Assembly: GCA_964451935.1 (NCBI GenBank)
Contig: CAYVKE010000012.1
Coordinates: 1-41,249 of the forward strand
Origin: CALFXN01 sp964451935
GTDB taxonomy: Bacteria > Synergistota > Synergistia > Synergistales > Aminobacteriaceae
Length of the DNA: 41,249 nucleotides
Reading direction: 5' to 3'
Positions 1-9,000 of this stretch are shown here, piece by piece (within the stretch, counting starts at the first letter, position 1; the number at the start of each line of letters is the position of its first letter). The notes under the pieces were generated by a model. That model searched no databases. It worked only from the letters and a program-made list of their open reading frames with translations, and was not told the DNA's origin. A program made the position numbers and the translations under genes.

Positions 1-21
1 GAGAAGAGACGCCGATACTGA
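1..21 (+). CDS. Possible 3' end of an upstream gene
   Basis: Frame 1 reads six codons (EKRRRY) and then TGA at 19-21, just before the ribosome binding site of the next gene. In NfnAB-type operons the ferredoxin-NADP reductase alpha subunit commonly sits directly upstream of the GltD-like subunit, so this could be its tail. Six codons cannot identify a protein, and the identity is a guess from context. Confidence 0.25.
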   Translation, partial: EKRRRY

Positions 22-40
22 TTTTGAGGAGGGGAAAGAA

Positions 41-1309
41 GTGAACTTTCACATTCTCGAGGAATGTCGCCGCTGCCTCCAGTGCCGCAAGCCTTCGTGC
101 AGAGAAGGATGCCCGGTCGGAACCGAAATACCGCATATGATTCGCCTCCTTCTCGATGGGAACATCAACGAATCGGGAGAGATGCTCTTTCGCAACAACC
201 CTCTTTCCGCAATCTGCGCTCTGGTCTGCCAGCACGAAAAAGTCTGCGAAGGGCATTGCATCCTCGCAAAGAAGCAGAGTCCGATCCAGATAGGCAATAT
301 CGAGCACTACATCTCCGACTATTACCTGAACGTCCTCGATCCGCAACGCGAAGAAGCGCATAACCACAGGGTCGCCATCATCGGTTCCGGCCCCGCGGGA
401 TTGTCGCTCGCGTTTTTCCTCGTTCTGAAGGGATACGGCGTCACGATCTTCGAAGCGAACGAGGATATCGGCGGCGTCCTCCGCTACGGGATCCCGTCGT
501 TCCGACTCCCGAAGGATATTCTGGACCGGATGCGCGCGCGCCTTCGGGAAATGGGCGTCAAGATCCGCCCCAACGTCCTGATCGGCAGCATCGTAACGGT
601 GGACGAACTGTTCCGGGACGGATTCGACGCGGTCTTCATCGGAACGGGCGTCTGGAATCCGAACAAGCTTAACATCAAGGGCGAATGCCTCGGGAACGTC
701 ACGTATGCGATCGATTTCCTGCGCTCTCCGGACGCCTTTGACCTCGGTTCGTCGGTCATCGTGATCGGAGCGGGAAACAGCGCGATGGACACCGCCCGGA
801 CGGCGCTTCGTCAGGGAGCCCGGTCCGTGCGCATCCTGTATCACAGGGGGCCGGAGGATATCCCCGCGCGCGATCAGGAGGTTCAATACGCCAGGATCGA
901 CGGCGTGAAGTTCGAGTTTTACCGCAAAGCCCTCGAAATCACCGAAGAGGGGATCGACTGCGAAATCCTCCGGCGTCCCGAAGGCGCTGAAAAGGATCCC
1001 GACGGCGAACCCGGCGGGCATGTCTTTCTCGATGCGGATACCATCATCGTCTGCATCAGCCAGGGGCCACGATCGAATATCGTCTCGAACACAACCGGAA
1101 TCGACATCAACGACAGGGGACTCGTCGTCGTCGACGACTGCGGCAGAACGACGCGGGAGGGCGTCTTCGCGTCGGGCGACGTGGTCACCGGACCGCGCAC
1201 CGTCGTGGAGGCCGTCGCGTTCTCAAAACGCGTCGAACAGGCGATCGACTGTTACATCCGGGAGCGATGCGCCGCCGGATGTCCCCCCGGAAAGAAACCG
1301 GCAAAATAG
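41..1309 (+). CDS. NAD(P)H-dependent FAD/Fe-S oxidoreductase (GltD / NfnB family)
   Basis: The 422-residue protein belongs to the glutamate-synthase small-chain family. These proteins move electrons from NAD(P)H through FAD and Fe-S clusters, either to GltB or, as NfnB/SudA, in electron-bifurcating ferredoxin:NAD(P)H transhydrogenases. The N-terminal cysteines C12, C15, C20 and C24 followed by Pro, and a second set C59, C63, C69, C73, match the two [4Fe-4S] sites of the family. A GSGPAG FAD-binding loop lies near residue 112, a second nucleotide loop GAGNSAMD near 243, and the terminal FAD motif GVFASGD near 379. The start is GTG with GGAGGGG eight bases upstream. No GltB large subunit follows; the next gene is convergent. 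In a glycine fermenter an Nfn-type role is plausible, but the partner is outside the window, so physiology remains open. Confidence 0.85.
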   Translation: MNFHILEECRRCLQCRKPSCREGCPVGTEIPHMIRLLLDGNINESGEMLFRNNPLSAICALVCQHEKVCEGHCILAKKQSPIQIGNIEHYISDYYLNVLDPQREEAHNHRVAIIGSGPAGLSLAFFLVLKGYGVTIFEANEDIGGVLRYGIPSFRLPKDILDRMRARLREMGVKIRPNVLIGSIVTVDELFRDGFDAVFIGTGVWNPNKLNIKGECLGNVTYAIDFLRSPDAFDLGSSVIVIGAGNSAMDTARTALRQGARSVRILYHRGPEDIPARDQEVQYARIDGVKFEFYRKALEITEEGIDCEILRRPEGAEKDPDGEPGGHVFLDADTIIVCISQGPRSNIVSNTTGIDINDRGLVVVDDCGRTTREGVFASGDVVTGPRTVVEAVAFSKRVEQAIDCYIRERCAAGCPPGKKPAK

Positions 1310-1311
1310 AC

Positions 1312-1354
1312 GCGAAAGGGCCCGGGAGCGTAGCAGCTTCCCGGGCCCTTTCGC
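1312..1354. terminator. Bidirectional rho-independent terminator
   Basis: A perfect 16-bp inverted repeat (1312-1327 with 1339-1354) and an 11-base loop lie between the convergent oxidoreductase gene (stop at 1309) and the EF-G paralogue (stop at 1384). On the minus strand the stem is followed by a T-rich stretch; the plus side has a weaker tail. It should end transcripts from both sides. Confidence 0.8.
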
Positions 1355-1383
1355 ATTCGTCGCTAGCCGCCGGAAAACAGGTT

Positions 1384-3465
1384 CTACTCTTCCTCGTCCT
1401 CCTGCTTGTGAGCCGCGATGACCTTCTTGGAAATTTCGGCCGGAACGTCTTCGTAGTGATCGTACGCCATCGTGAACGTTCCGCGCCCCGAGGTCATCGA
1501 ACGCAGGATGATCGCGTAGCGGAACATTTCCGCAAGCGGAACCTGCGCGCGCACGACCTGGAGATGCCCCTTGCTGTCGATGCCGAGAATGCGCCCGCGG
1601 CGGCTGTTGAAGTCGCCCATGACGTCTCCGAGATATTCTTCCGGCACGCTGACCTCGACCGTCATGATCGGTTCGAGCAGGACCGGGCTGGCCTCCATGA
1701 TGCCTTTCTTGAACGCGAGGCGCGCCGCAAGCTTGAAGGACATTTCCGAGCTGTCGACATCGTGGTAGGAGCCGTAGAAGAGCGCCGCGCTGAAATCGAC
1801 AACCGGGAAACTCGCCAGGGGCCCCTTCGTCAACGCCTCGCGCAACCCCTTTTCGACCGCCGGTATGAACTGTCGCGGCACAGTTCCGCCTGTGACCTCG
1901 TCCTTGAACTCGAACCCGGCCCCGCGTTCGAGCGGGCTGAACCGTACGTGAACATCCCCGTACTGCCCGTGGCCGCCGGTCTGCTTCTTGTGCTTCCCCT
2001 GCGCCTCGGCGACCTTCCGGATCGTCTCCCGGTACGGAACCTGGGGCGTCTTGGTTTCCAGCTCGACGCCGTAGCGTTCCTTGATCCGCGAGAGGACGAT
2101 ATCGAGGTGCATGTCGCCCATCCCGGAGAGGACGCTGTCACTCGTCTCCGGGTTCTTTTCGAACGAAAGGCTGGAGTCCTCTTCGAGGACCTTGTGAATC
2201 GCGTTGGCGAGCTTGTCTTCGTCCGCACGGCTCTTGGCGACAACGGCGAGACTGTAGACGGGTTTCGGGAACTGGATCGGCGGGAAGACGACGGTCGATC
2301 CCTTCAGGGCGAGGGTATCACCGGCGTGCGTGCTCTGGAGCTTCGGGATCGCGATGATGTCGCCGACGGTGATTTCCTTCATGTCCTTGCCTTCCTTGCC
2401 GGTCACGGCGCGGAAGGAGCTGATCCGTTCGTCCTCTCCCCGGTTCACGTTGAAGATATTTCCCTCGGCGGGAAGCGTGCCGGAAAAGACCCGGATGAAG
2501 GAGAGCTTGCCGACGTACGGGTCGACCATGACCTTGAAACACAGCGCCGTGAACGGATCCTTCGGGTTCGGGGCGATCATAACGTCCTCGTGTCCCTTCT
2601 TCGCCGCCTTCGGGGAGGATTCGAGCGGACTCGGGAAGACGTCGATGACGAAGTCCATGAGCTGCTGGACGCCGACGTTCAGAACCGCGGACCCCGGAAT
2701 GACGGGGAGGATTCCGCGCGCGGCGAACGCCTTGCGGTACGCCGGGAACAGCTCCTCGATCGAAATCGTCTCTCCGTCGAGATACCGCATCATCAGTTCG
2801 TCGTCCGCTTCGACGATGACTTCGACGAGGCGTTCGCGCGCGGAGGCGACAGCGTCTTTCATATCTTCGGGGACCGTCATCTCCGTGAACTTTCCGCTCC
2901 CGTTCGTCTCGAAAAGATAGGCCTTTTCGCGCAGCAGATCGACGATCCCCTTGAACGACGCCTCCTGACCGATGGGAAGAAACGCCGCGACCGCCTTGTC
3001 GCTGTATTCCTCGCGAAGTTGCGCGAGGACCTTGTCGAAGTCCGCATTTTCGCGGTCCATCTTGCTTACGTAGAACGCGACGGGCAGATTGAAATCCTGT
3101 GCGTATTCCCACGCCTTGTCGGTTTGCACCTCGATGCCGCTGACGCTGCTGATCGCTACGAGCGCCGCATCCGAAACGCGCATCGCGGAACGCATCTCTC
3201 CGATGAAGTCGGCGAATCCGGGCGTATCAAGAATATAGAGGTTCGTCCCCCGCCGCTCCATGGTGACAAGAGACGTGTTGATTGAAATCTGCCGTTTCTG
3301 CTCCTCTGGGGTAAAGTCGGTAACGGTGTTGCCATCCTCGATCTTTCCCATCCGGGAGATGCACCCGTTATCGAAGAGCATCGCCTCAAGAAGAGACGAT
3401 TTCCCGGCGCCTCCGTGGGCGACGACGGAGAGGTTCCGAATATTTTCCGGTTGACGTGTTCCCAT
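1384..3465 (-). CDS. EF-G-like translational GTPase (EF-G-2 type paralogue)
   Basis: The 693-residue protein has full EF-G length and domain order: GTPase, beta-barrel, and the C-terminal domains III-V ending around a conserved GRG segment and an acidic tail. Its G motifs are not canonical. G1 is HGGAGKSS (residues 17-24) rather than HIDAGKTT. G3 is DTPGF (80-84), with Phe where EF-G has the catalytic His. G4 is SKMD rather than NKMD. These changes match the EF-G-2 paralogue branch, whose role in translation is not well settled, so it should not be taken as the main translocase without finding the canonical fusA elsewhere. GGAGG lies nine bases before the ATG. It has its own promoter at 3642-3670 and ends at the shared terminator 1312-1354. 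Confidence 0.85.
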   Translation of the reverse strand: MGTRQPENIRNLSVVAHGGAGKSSLLEAMLFDNGCISRMGKIEDGNTVTDFTPEEQKRQISINTSLVTMERRGTNLYILDTPGFADFIGEMRSAMRVSDAALVAISSVSGIEVQTDKAWEYAQDFNLPVAFYVSKMDRENADFDKVLAQLREEYSDKAVAAFLPIGQEASFKGIVDLLREKAYLFETNGSGKFTEMTVPEDMKDAVASARERLVEVIVEADDELMMRYLDGETISIEELFPAYRKAFAARGILPVIPGSAVLNVGVQQLMDFVIDVFPSPLESSPKAAKKGHEDVMIAPNPKDPFTALCFKVMVDPYVGKLSFIRVFSGTLPAEGNIFNVNRGEDERISSFRAVTGKEGKDMKEITVGDIIAIPKLQSTHAGDTLALKGSTVVFPPIQFPKPVYSLAVVAKSRADEDKLANAIHKVLEEDSSLSFEKNPETSDSVLSGMGDMHLDIVLSRIKERYGVELETKTPQVPYRETIRKVAEAQGKHKKQTGGHGQYGDVHVRFSPLERGAGFEFKDEVTGGTVPRQFIPAVEKGLREALTKGPLASFPVVDFSAALFYGSYHDVDSSEMSFKLAARLAFKKGIMEASPVLLEPIMTVEVSVPEEYLGDVMGDFNSRRGRILGIDSKGHLQVVRAQVPLAEMFRYAIILRSMTSGRGTFTMAYDHYEDVPAEISKKVIAAHKQEDEEE

Positions 3466-3641
3466 ACCCCACTACCTCCCTCTAGATCTGTGATCTTATG
3501 CAGAAGAACGACACACACGGAAACAAGCTCCCCGGTCGCTGATATGCATATGGAAGAAGCGGATCGCCGGGCGCTCGCAAAGTGTACTGACGTTCGCCAA
3601 CATCACGTCCGAAATTACGCGGAAAAAAAGCCAACTGAATT

Positions 3642-3670
3642 ATCTTACGCACCCCGTAACGGTTCGTCAA
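3642..3670 (-). promoter_or_regulatory. Sigma70-type promoter for the EF-G-like gene
   Basis: On the minus strand TTGACG (3670-3665) and TAAGAT (3647-3642) are separated by 17 bases. The site lies just after the gatB stop. The 5' leader would be about 170 bases, and the rest of 3466-3641 shows no gene or clear RNA fold. Confidence 0.55.
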
Positions 3671-3681
3671 CAAATCCGCGA

Positions 3682-5148
3682 TTATTCGAGGGCGCGTCGC
3701 AGTTCCGAAGCCACGGAAGACGGATCGGCCTGTCCGCGGACCTCCTTCATGACCAGCCCCTGGAGAAATTTACGTTTCTTTCCGTTCGCGTCGTTCCCGT
3801 CCCGAATGATCTTCACAACGTCGCCGTTTTCTTCGAGGACCTTGCGGACGACCGTTGCGAGAAGGTCGCCGGTCGCCCCTCCGAGGCTGACGCCGCACGC
3901 GGCCAGCGCCGAGTCGACGGACGTCCCTCGTTCGGCCATGTGCGCGAACACGGACCGCGCCGCGGTCGTCGAAAGCGCTCCTCCGTCGATATGCGAGAGG
4001 AGCGTCGCGAGGCTCTCCGGAGCGACCGGGAAGTCTTTGACGGAGCGTCCGCTCTCGTTGAGAGCGCGGAGCACTTCGGTCCGCACCCAGTTCGCGGCGC
4101 GGACGGGAGAAGCTCCCTTCCGAACGACCGCATCGAAATAGTCCGCGATATCCCGATGCTCGCAGAGCACTGCGATATCGTCCGCCGAAAGCGCGTATGC
4201 GTTCGCGAACCGATCTTCCTTTTCCCAGGGCAGCTCCGGCAACGCCGCCGAGCACCGGGACGTCATTTCCGCCGAAACGACGAGCGGCGGCAGGTCCGGA
4301 TCCGGGAAGTAGCGGTAGTCGTGCGCTTCTTCCTTGCCCCGCATCCCGATTGTGACTCCCTCGCCGTCGCTCCAGTGTCGCGTTTCCTGAACGACCGTCC
4401 CTCCGGACGCAAGGAGATCCGACTGGCGCCTGAACTCGTATTCGAGCGCCCTTTCGAGCGCGCGAAGGCTGTTCAGGTTCTTGATCTCGGCCCTGTTTCC
4501 CCATCGGCCGTCCGAAACCTTGACGGAAATATTCGCGTCCACCCGGAGGGATCCCTTTTCCATATCGCCGTCGGAGACGCCGAGGTATCGCACGAGCTGT
4601 CTGAGACGGGCGACGTAGAGACGCGCCTCTTCGGGAGACGAGAGGTCCGGTTCGGAGACGACCTCGGCGAGCGGCACGCCGCCCCTGTTGTAATCGACGA
4701 AGGACTCCATCGCTCCCGCAAGGCGGCCGTCGGAAGCGGAATGAACCAGCTTTCCGGCGTCTTCCTCCAGATGCAGACGCGTTATCCGGATCGTCTTCTT
4801 CCGTCCCGACGCGTCCTTTATGTCGAGCAGGCCGCGCTCCGCCACCGGGAGGTCGTACTGCGAAATCTGATAGGCCTTCGGAAGATCCGGGTAGAAGTAG
4901 TTCTTTCTGTGAAAGCGCGTCGTCTCACGGATCGTGCAACGGAGCGCGAGCGCGGTGCGGACCGCCATCTCCACGACGGCGGCGTTGAGAACCGGCAGTG
5001 CGCCGGGAAGGCCGAGGCAAACCGGGCAGACGTTCGTGTTCGGGACGGCGCCGATATAGTCCGTCGAACAGGAACAGAAGATCTTGCTCTTTGCGCCGAG
5101 CTGAACGTGTATTTCGAGACCGATCACGGGTGCAAACGAGAGCGTCAT
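3682..5148 (-). CDS. gatB: Aspartyl/glutamyl-tRNA(Asn/Gln) amidotransferase subunit B
   Basis: GatB is the kinase/tRNA-binding subunit of GatCAB. It activates Glu-tRNA(Gln) or Asp-tRNA(Asn) with ATP and uses ammonia channelled from GatA. The start PVIGLEIHVQL is the family signature. The zinc-site cysteines C25, C27, C41 and C44 are present, as is the FHRKNYFYPDLPK segment. At 488 residues it is normal length, with the C-terminal YqeY-like tail that contacts tRNA. The start ATG overlaps the gatA stop (ATGA), indicating translational coupling, and the gene is the last in the long minus-strand run. Presence of GatCAB implies that at least one amide aminoacyl-tRNA is made indirectly. Confidence 0.97.
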   Translation of the reverse strand: MTLSFAPVIGLEIHVQLGAKSKIFCSCSTDYIGAVPNTNVCPVCLGLPGALPVLNAAVVEMAVRTALALRCTIRETTRFHRKNYFYPDLPKAYQISQYDLPVAERGLLDIKDASGRKKTIRITRLHLEEDAGKLVHSASDGRLAGAMESFVDYNRGGVPLAEVVSEPDLSSPEEARLYVARLRQLVRYLGVSDGDMEKGSLRVDANISVKVSDGRWGNRAEIKNLNSLRALERALEYEFRRQSDLLASGGTVVQETRHWSDGEGVTIGMRGKEEAHDYRYFPDPDLPPLVVSAEMTSRCSAALPELPWEKEDRFANAYALSADDIAVLCEHRDIADYFDAVVRKGASPVRAANWVRTEVLRALNESGRSVKDFPVAPESLATLLSHIDGGALSTTAARSVFAHMAERGTSVDSALAACGVSLGGATGDLLATVVRKVLEENGDVVKIIRDGNDANGKKRKFLQGLVMKEVRGQADPSSVASELRRALE

Positions 5149-6623
5149 ACTCCCTTCGCCTCCTCAAGCGGCGCGCAGCGGCACGGGCCGAACGTGCGTT
5201 CCAGGGTCGCCGCCAGACGCAGCAGCGTCGCGTCCCCCCACTTGGGGCCGATGAACTGCATTCCAACCGGCAGCCCTTCCCGCGAAAACCCGGCGTTGAG
5301 CGACAGCCCGGGGAGCCCCGCAAGGTTGACGGGCAACGTGAAGATATCCGCCATGTACATCCGGATCGGATCGTCGGAGAACTCGCCCCTTTTGAACGCC
5401 GGAGTCGGCGCTGTGGGCAGCAGGATCGCGTCAAGCCCCTCGAACGCCTTTGCGAACTCCGTCGTGATGCGCCGCCGGACCTTCTGGGCGACAAGATAGT
5501 AGGCATCGTAGTACCCGGAGCTGAGGACATACGTCCCCGTGAGGATCCTGCGTTTCACCTCGTCGCCGAACCCCGCCCCCCGGGTTTCCAGATACCGGTC
5601 GAGAAGGGAATCCTCGCCGCGCGACATCCCGTAGCGGACGCCGTCGAAACGGGCCAGATTCGAGCTTGCCTCCGCGGGGGCCAGAATGTAGTAGCACGGC
5701 ACCCCGTACTCCAGAACGGTCGGGAGCGACACTTCGCGGATCTCCGCTCCGAGCCGTTCGCAGGTCTTGGCCGTCGCGTCGAAGACGGACCGGACGTCCG
5801 CGTCAACGGGAGCCTTCGCAAGCTCCGAAACCAGTCCGATCCGCATCCCCCGCAGGTCGTCGGTCTGCGCCTGCGACACGTAATCGGGACGCGCCATCCT
5901 GCTGCTGGTCATGTCCTTCGCGTCCTCCCGGCCGATGACGGAGAGCGAGAGCGCGAGGTCGGACGCGTATCGCGAAAACACGCCGATCTGATCCAGCGAC
6001 GACGCGAAGGCCACGAGTCCGTATCTGCTGACATGTCCGTAGGTGGGTTTGAGACCGTAGAGGCCGCAGAACGACGCGGGTTGGCGGATGGAGCCGCCCG
6101 TATCGCTTCCGAGAGCGAGTGGAACGTACCCGGCTGAAACGGACGCGGCGCTGCCACCGGAGCTGCCGCCCGGAACGCGGTCCGTGTCCCAGGGATTCGC
6201 CGTCGGACCGAAGGCGGAGAACTCCGTGGAGCTTCCCATCGCGAATTCGTCCATATTGGCCTTTCCGACGATGACGCTTCCTGCCTCTTCGAGAAGGCGG
6301 ACAACCGTGGCGTCGTACGGAGGCTTCCAGCTTCCGAGGATCTTGCTTCCGCACGTTGTCGGAATGCCGCGCGTCGTCATGTTATCCTTCAGGACGACGG
6401 GAACGCCGCACAGCGGGCCGGGGTCGCGCCCTTCCCGCACCGCTTCGTCGACGGCCCGGGCCGCGCATCTGCCCCGTTCTTCCGTCACGGAGAGCAGCGC
6501 ATGGAGCTTCGGCTCGAGCGCGCGAATCCGGTCGAGGGCTGCGTCGAACACCTCTTCGGCCGAAAACCGCTTCGTCCGGACGCCGTGCGATATGTCGCAG
6601 GCGCTCATGTCTCGCGCATTCAT
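5145..6623 (-). CDS. gatA: Aspartyl/glutamyl-tRNA(Asn/Gln) amidotransferase subunit A
   Basis: GatA is the glutaminase (amidase-signature) subunit of GatCAB and releases ammonia from glutamine. The Ser-cisSer-Lys triad is visible as K79 (VVLKD), S154 in PGGSSGGS and S178 in GSDTGGS, at the usual spacing of characterised GatA proteins. Length is 492 residues, typical of the family. GGAGGA lies seven bases before the ATG at 6623. The gene begins one base after the gatC stop and overlaps gatB by four bases, so gatC-gatA-gatB form one translational unit. Confidence 0.97.
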   Translation of the reverse strand: MNARDMSACDISHGVRTKRFSAEEVFDAALDRIRALEPKLHALLSVTEERGRCAARAVDEAVREGRDPGPLCGVPVVLKDNMTTRGIPTTCGSKILGSWKPPYDATVVRLLEEAGSVIVGKANMDEFAMGSSTEFSAFGPTANPWDTDRVPGGSSGGSAASVSAGYVPLALGSDTGGSIRQPASFCGLYGLKPTYGHVSRYGLVAFASSLDQIGVFSRYASDLALSLSVIGREDAKDMTSSRMARPDYVSQAQTDDLRGMRIGLVSELAKAPVDADVRSVFDATAKTCERLGAEIREVSLPTVLEYGVPCYYILAPAEASSNLARFDGVRYGMSRGEDSLLDRYLETRGAGFGDEVKRRILTGTYVLSSGYYDAYYLVAQKVRRRITTEFAKAFEGLDAILLPTAPTPAFKRGEFSDDPIRMYMADIFTLPVNLAGLPGLSLNAGFSREGLPVGMQFIGPKWGDATLLRLAATLERTFGPCRCAPLEEAKGV

Positions 6624-6624
6624 G

Positions 6625-6918
6625 TCAGTCTTCCTCCAGGATTCGGGGGACGCGGAAGAAATCGCCCTTTCGCTCGGGCGCTTCCCGGAGCGCCTCGTCC
6701 CGGATTCCGGCGTCCGCAGCTTCGTCCGCGCGCCATGGAGTCAGTTCCCAGGCAGCCGCGTCGAACGGATCGATCTCCGAAAGATCCAGCTCGTTCAAAC
6801 GGTGAAAATGCGCGAGAATCCCGTCGAAATGCCGCATCAGCGACGGAAGCTCCCCGTCCTTCACCTCGAGACGCGCAAGCCGCGCCACATGCCGCACGTC
6901 GCGTTCGGTAACCGCCAT
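6625..6918 (-). CDS. gatC: Aspartyl/glutamyl-tRNA(Asn/Gln) amidotransferase subunit C
   Basis: The 97-residue small subunit wraps around and stabilises GatA-GatB. The N-terminal helix with VRHVARLARLEV, the mid-region FDGILAH and the C-terminal RKGDFFRVPRIL are family hallmarks. AGGAGGG precedes the ATG. It sits 12 bases after ligA in transcription order and directly before gatA. Confidence 0.95.
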   Translation of the reverse strand: MAVTERDVRHVARLARLEVKDGELPSLMRHFDGILAHFHRLNELDLSEIDPFDAAAWELTPWRADEAADAGIRDEALREAPERKGDFFRVPRILEED

Positions 6919-6930
6919 ATCCTTCCCTCC

Positions 6931-8982
6931 TCAGCCCGAATAGGGCCCGATCATTTCCCGGAACCTCGCTTCATCGATCACCGGAACGCCGAGTTCCGCG
7001 GCTTTTTTCACCTTGCTTCCGGGGTTCGCCCCGGCGACGACGAACGACGTCTTCGCGCTGACACTCGAGGTCGCGTTGCCCCCAAGCGTCGTCACAAGCG
7101 ATTCTGCCTGTTCCCTCGTCATCGAGGTCAGCTCTCCCGTGAAAACGAAGCGCTTTCCCGCAAGGGGCGCCTCGCGCCTCGCGCCGGCCGGCCCCGATGC
7201 ATCTTCCGCAGTCCCTTCCACGGCCATCGTCACGCCCGCCGCGGAAAGCCGCGCCAGAACGTCGCGCGAATTTCCGTCCCTGAAGAAGGCCGCGACGGAC
7301 TCGGCGATGACGGGACCGACGCCGTCGACCGTCGCAAGCTCCTCCTGCGCGGCCGCTTCGAGCGCCGCCACGGAACGGAAGCGCCGCGCCAGAATCTCCG
7401 CGACCTTGCGCCCGACGTGCCGTATTCCGAGAGACGCCAGCAGGTTCGACAAGCTCCGGTGTTTCGATCCTTCGATCGCCACCAGAACATTCGCCGCCGA
7501 TTTTTCGGCCATTCGGTCCAGCCCCAGTAGGACCTCGCGCGTGAGGTCGTAGAGGTCCGCAACGCTTCGGACCGCTCCGCGCGCGACGAGCTGTTCGACG
7601 AGCTTGTCCCCGAGCCCGCGGATATCCATTCCGTTTCTGCCCGCGAACAGCAGGATCCCCTCCCGGAGTTGCGCGGGGCAGGAAAGGCTGTTCGGGCAGC
7701 GGATCGCGACCTCGTCAGCCAGGCGCACGACGGGCGATCCACAGGCGGGGCATCGCTCCGGCATGACGAAGCGACGCTCCTCTCCGGTGCGTGCGGCGGC
7801 GTCGACGCCGAGTATCTCCGGAATGATTTCTCCGGCCTTTCGGACGCGCGCGAGATCGCCGATCCGGATGTCCTTTCGCTCCACCTCGTCCATATTGTGA
7901 AGGCTCGCCCGCCGGACGACGCTTCCGGCGATCTCGACCGGATCGAGATTCGCGACGGGCGTAAGCACGCCCGTCCGCCCGACGGAGACGACGATATCCC
8001 TGATGCGCGTCATTTTCTCCTCCGGCGGATACTTGAACGCGACGGCCCACCTCGGTGATTTCGCCGTCGCACCGAGCTGCGGCCACAGCGATATGTCGTC
8101 GACCTTGACGACGACGCCGTCCGTCACGTACGGGAGGTCGAAACGTCCGCTCCGCTGTTCCTCGACGAAGTCGAGGACGTCCTGCCGCGCGGGGCAGATC
8201 CGGTTCGTGCGCTGCGTGGGAAAGCCCATATCCGCAAGCCATTGCAGCGTCTCCGACTGCATGCGGATATCCGGCGCCGCGTCATCGCCGGTCCGGACCA
8301 GATAGTAGAGGAAGGCCGAAAGCCCGCGCTCCGCCGTGATTTTCGGGTCGAGCTGGCGCAGGCTGCCTGCCGCCGCGTTTCTTGGATTCGCGAAGAGCGG
8401 TTCTCCGGCCTCCTCGCGAATCCTGTTGAGTTCTTCAAACGATTTCTTGGAGAGGATGACCTCCCCGCGAACCTCAAGCCTCCCGGGCGCGGGTTTCTGC
8501 AGCCGAAGCGGCACGGAACGGATCGTGCGCACGTTCGCGGTGACGTCCTCGCCCGTCGCGCCGTCCCCTCGCGTCGCGCCGTAATGCAGCACGCCGTCCT
8601 CGTAGACGAGCGATACGGCGAGGCCGTCGATCTTCATCTCGCAGACGTATTGCGGATCATATCCCAGAAGCCCCGAGACCCTGTCGAAAAAGACGTGCAG
8701 CTCTCCGATATCGGCGGCGTTGTCGAGGCTCATCATCGGCGCGAGATGTCGCACCTTCCGGAAGCCCGTCAATGCCTCGCCGCCGACGCGCTGTGTCGGC
8801 GAATCGGGAGTCCTCAGGTCGGGGTATTCGCTCTCCAGCGCGAGGAGCCTCCGGAAGAGACGGTCGTACGCGTCATCCTCGATCTCCGGGGCGTCCATGA
8901 CGTAATAGAGATGATTGTGGCGTTCTATTTCCCGCCGGAGGCGTTCGGCCTCCCCGCGCGCGGATTCGGGCGTAGCGTTCAT
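6931..8982 (-). CDS. ligA: NAD-dependent DNA ligase
   Basis: LigA seals nicks in replication and repair using NAD+. The adenylation lysine is K117 in EMKIDG. The N-terminal Ia domain with HNHLYYV, the OB fold, a four-Cys zinc finger (CPAC...CPNSLSC) near residues 405-430, helix-hairpin-helix repeats and a C-terminal BRCT domain starting at about residue 600 (GKRFVFTGEL) follow in the standard order. At 683 residues it is full length. GGAGG precedes the ATG. The gene is 18 bases downstream of lysS within the long run, with no promoter visible between them. Confidence 0.97.
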   Translation of the reverse strand: MNATPESARGEAERLRREIERHNHLYYVMDAPEIEDDAYDRLFRRLLALESEYPDLRTPDSPTQRVGGEALTGFRKVRHLAPMMSLDNAADIGELHVFFDRVSGLLGYDPQYVCEMKIDGLAVSLVYEDGVLHYGATRGDGATGEDVTANVRTIRSVPLRLQKPAPGRLEVRGEVILSKKSFEELNRIREEAGEPLFANPRNAAAGSLRQLDPKITAERGLSAFLYYLVRTGDDAAPDIRMQSETLQWLADMGFPTQRTNRICPARQDVLDFVEEQRSGRFDLPYVTDGVVVKVDDISLWPQLGATAKSPRWAVAFKYPPEEKMTRIRDIVVSVGRTGVLTPVANLDPVEIAGSVVRRASLHNMDEVERKDIRIGDLARVRKAGEIIPEILGVDAAARTGEERRFVMPERCPACGSPVVRLADEVAIRCPNSLSCPAQLREGILLFAGRNGMDIRGLGDKLVEQLVARGAVRSVADLYDLTREVLLGLDRMAEKSAANVLVAIEGSKHRSLSNLLASLGIRHVGRKVAEILARRFRSVAALEAAAQEELATVDGVGPVIAESVAAFFRDGNSRDVLARLSAAGVTMAVEGTAEDASGPAGARREAPLAGKRFVFTGELTSMTREQAESLVTTLGGNATSSVSAKTSFVVAGANPGSKVKKAAELGVPVIDEARFREMIGPYSG

Positions 8983-9000
8983 TGGCGCCTCCGTAACGGG

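Noticed and set aside
1267..3285. Long plus-strand open frame opposite the EF-G-like gene
   Set aside because: It is antisense to a clear protein family, is rich in Arg/Asp/Val repeats typical of GC-rich shadow frames, and has no recognisable domain.
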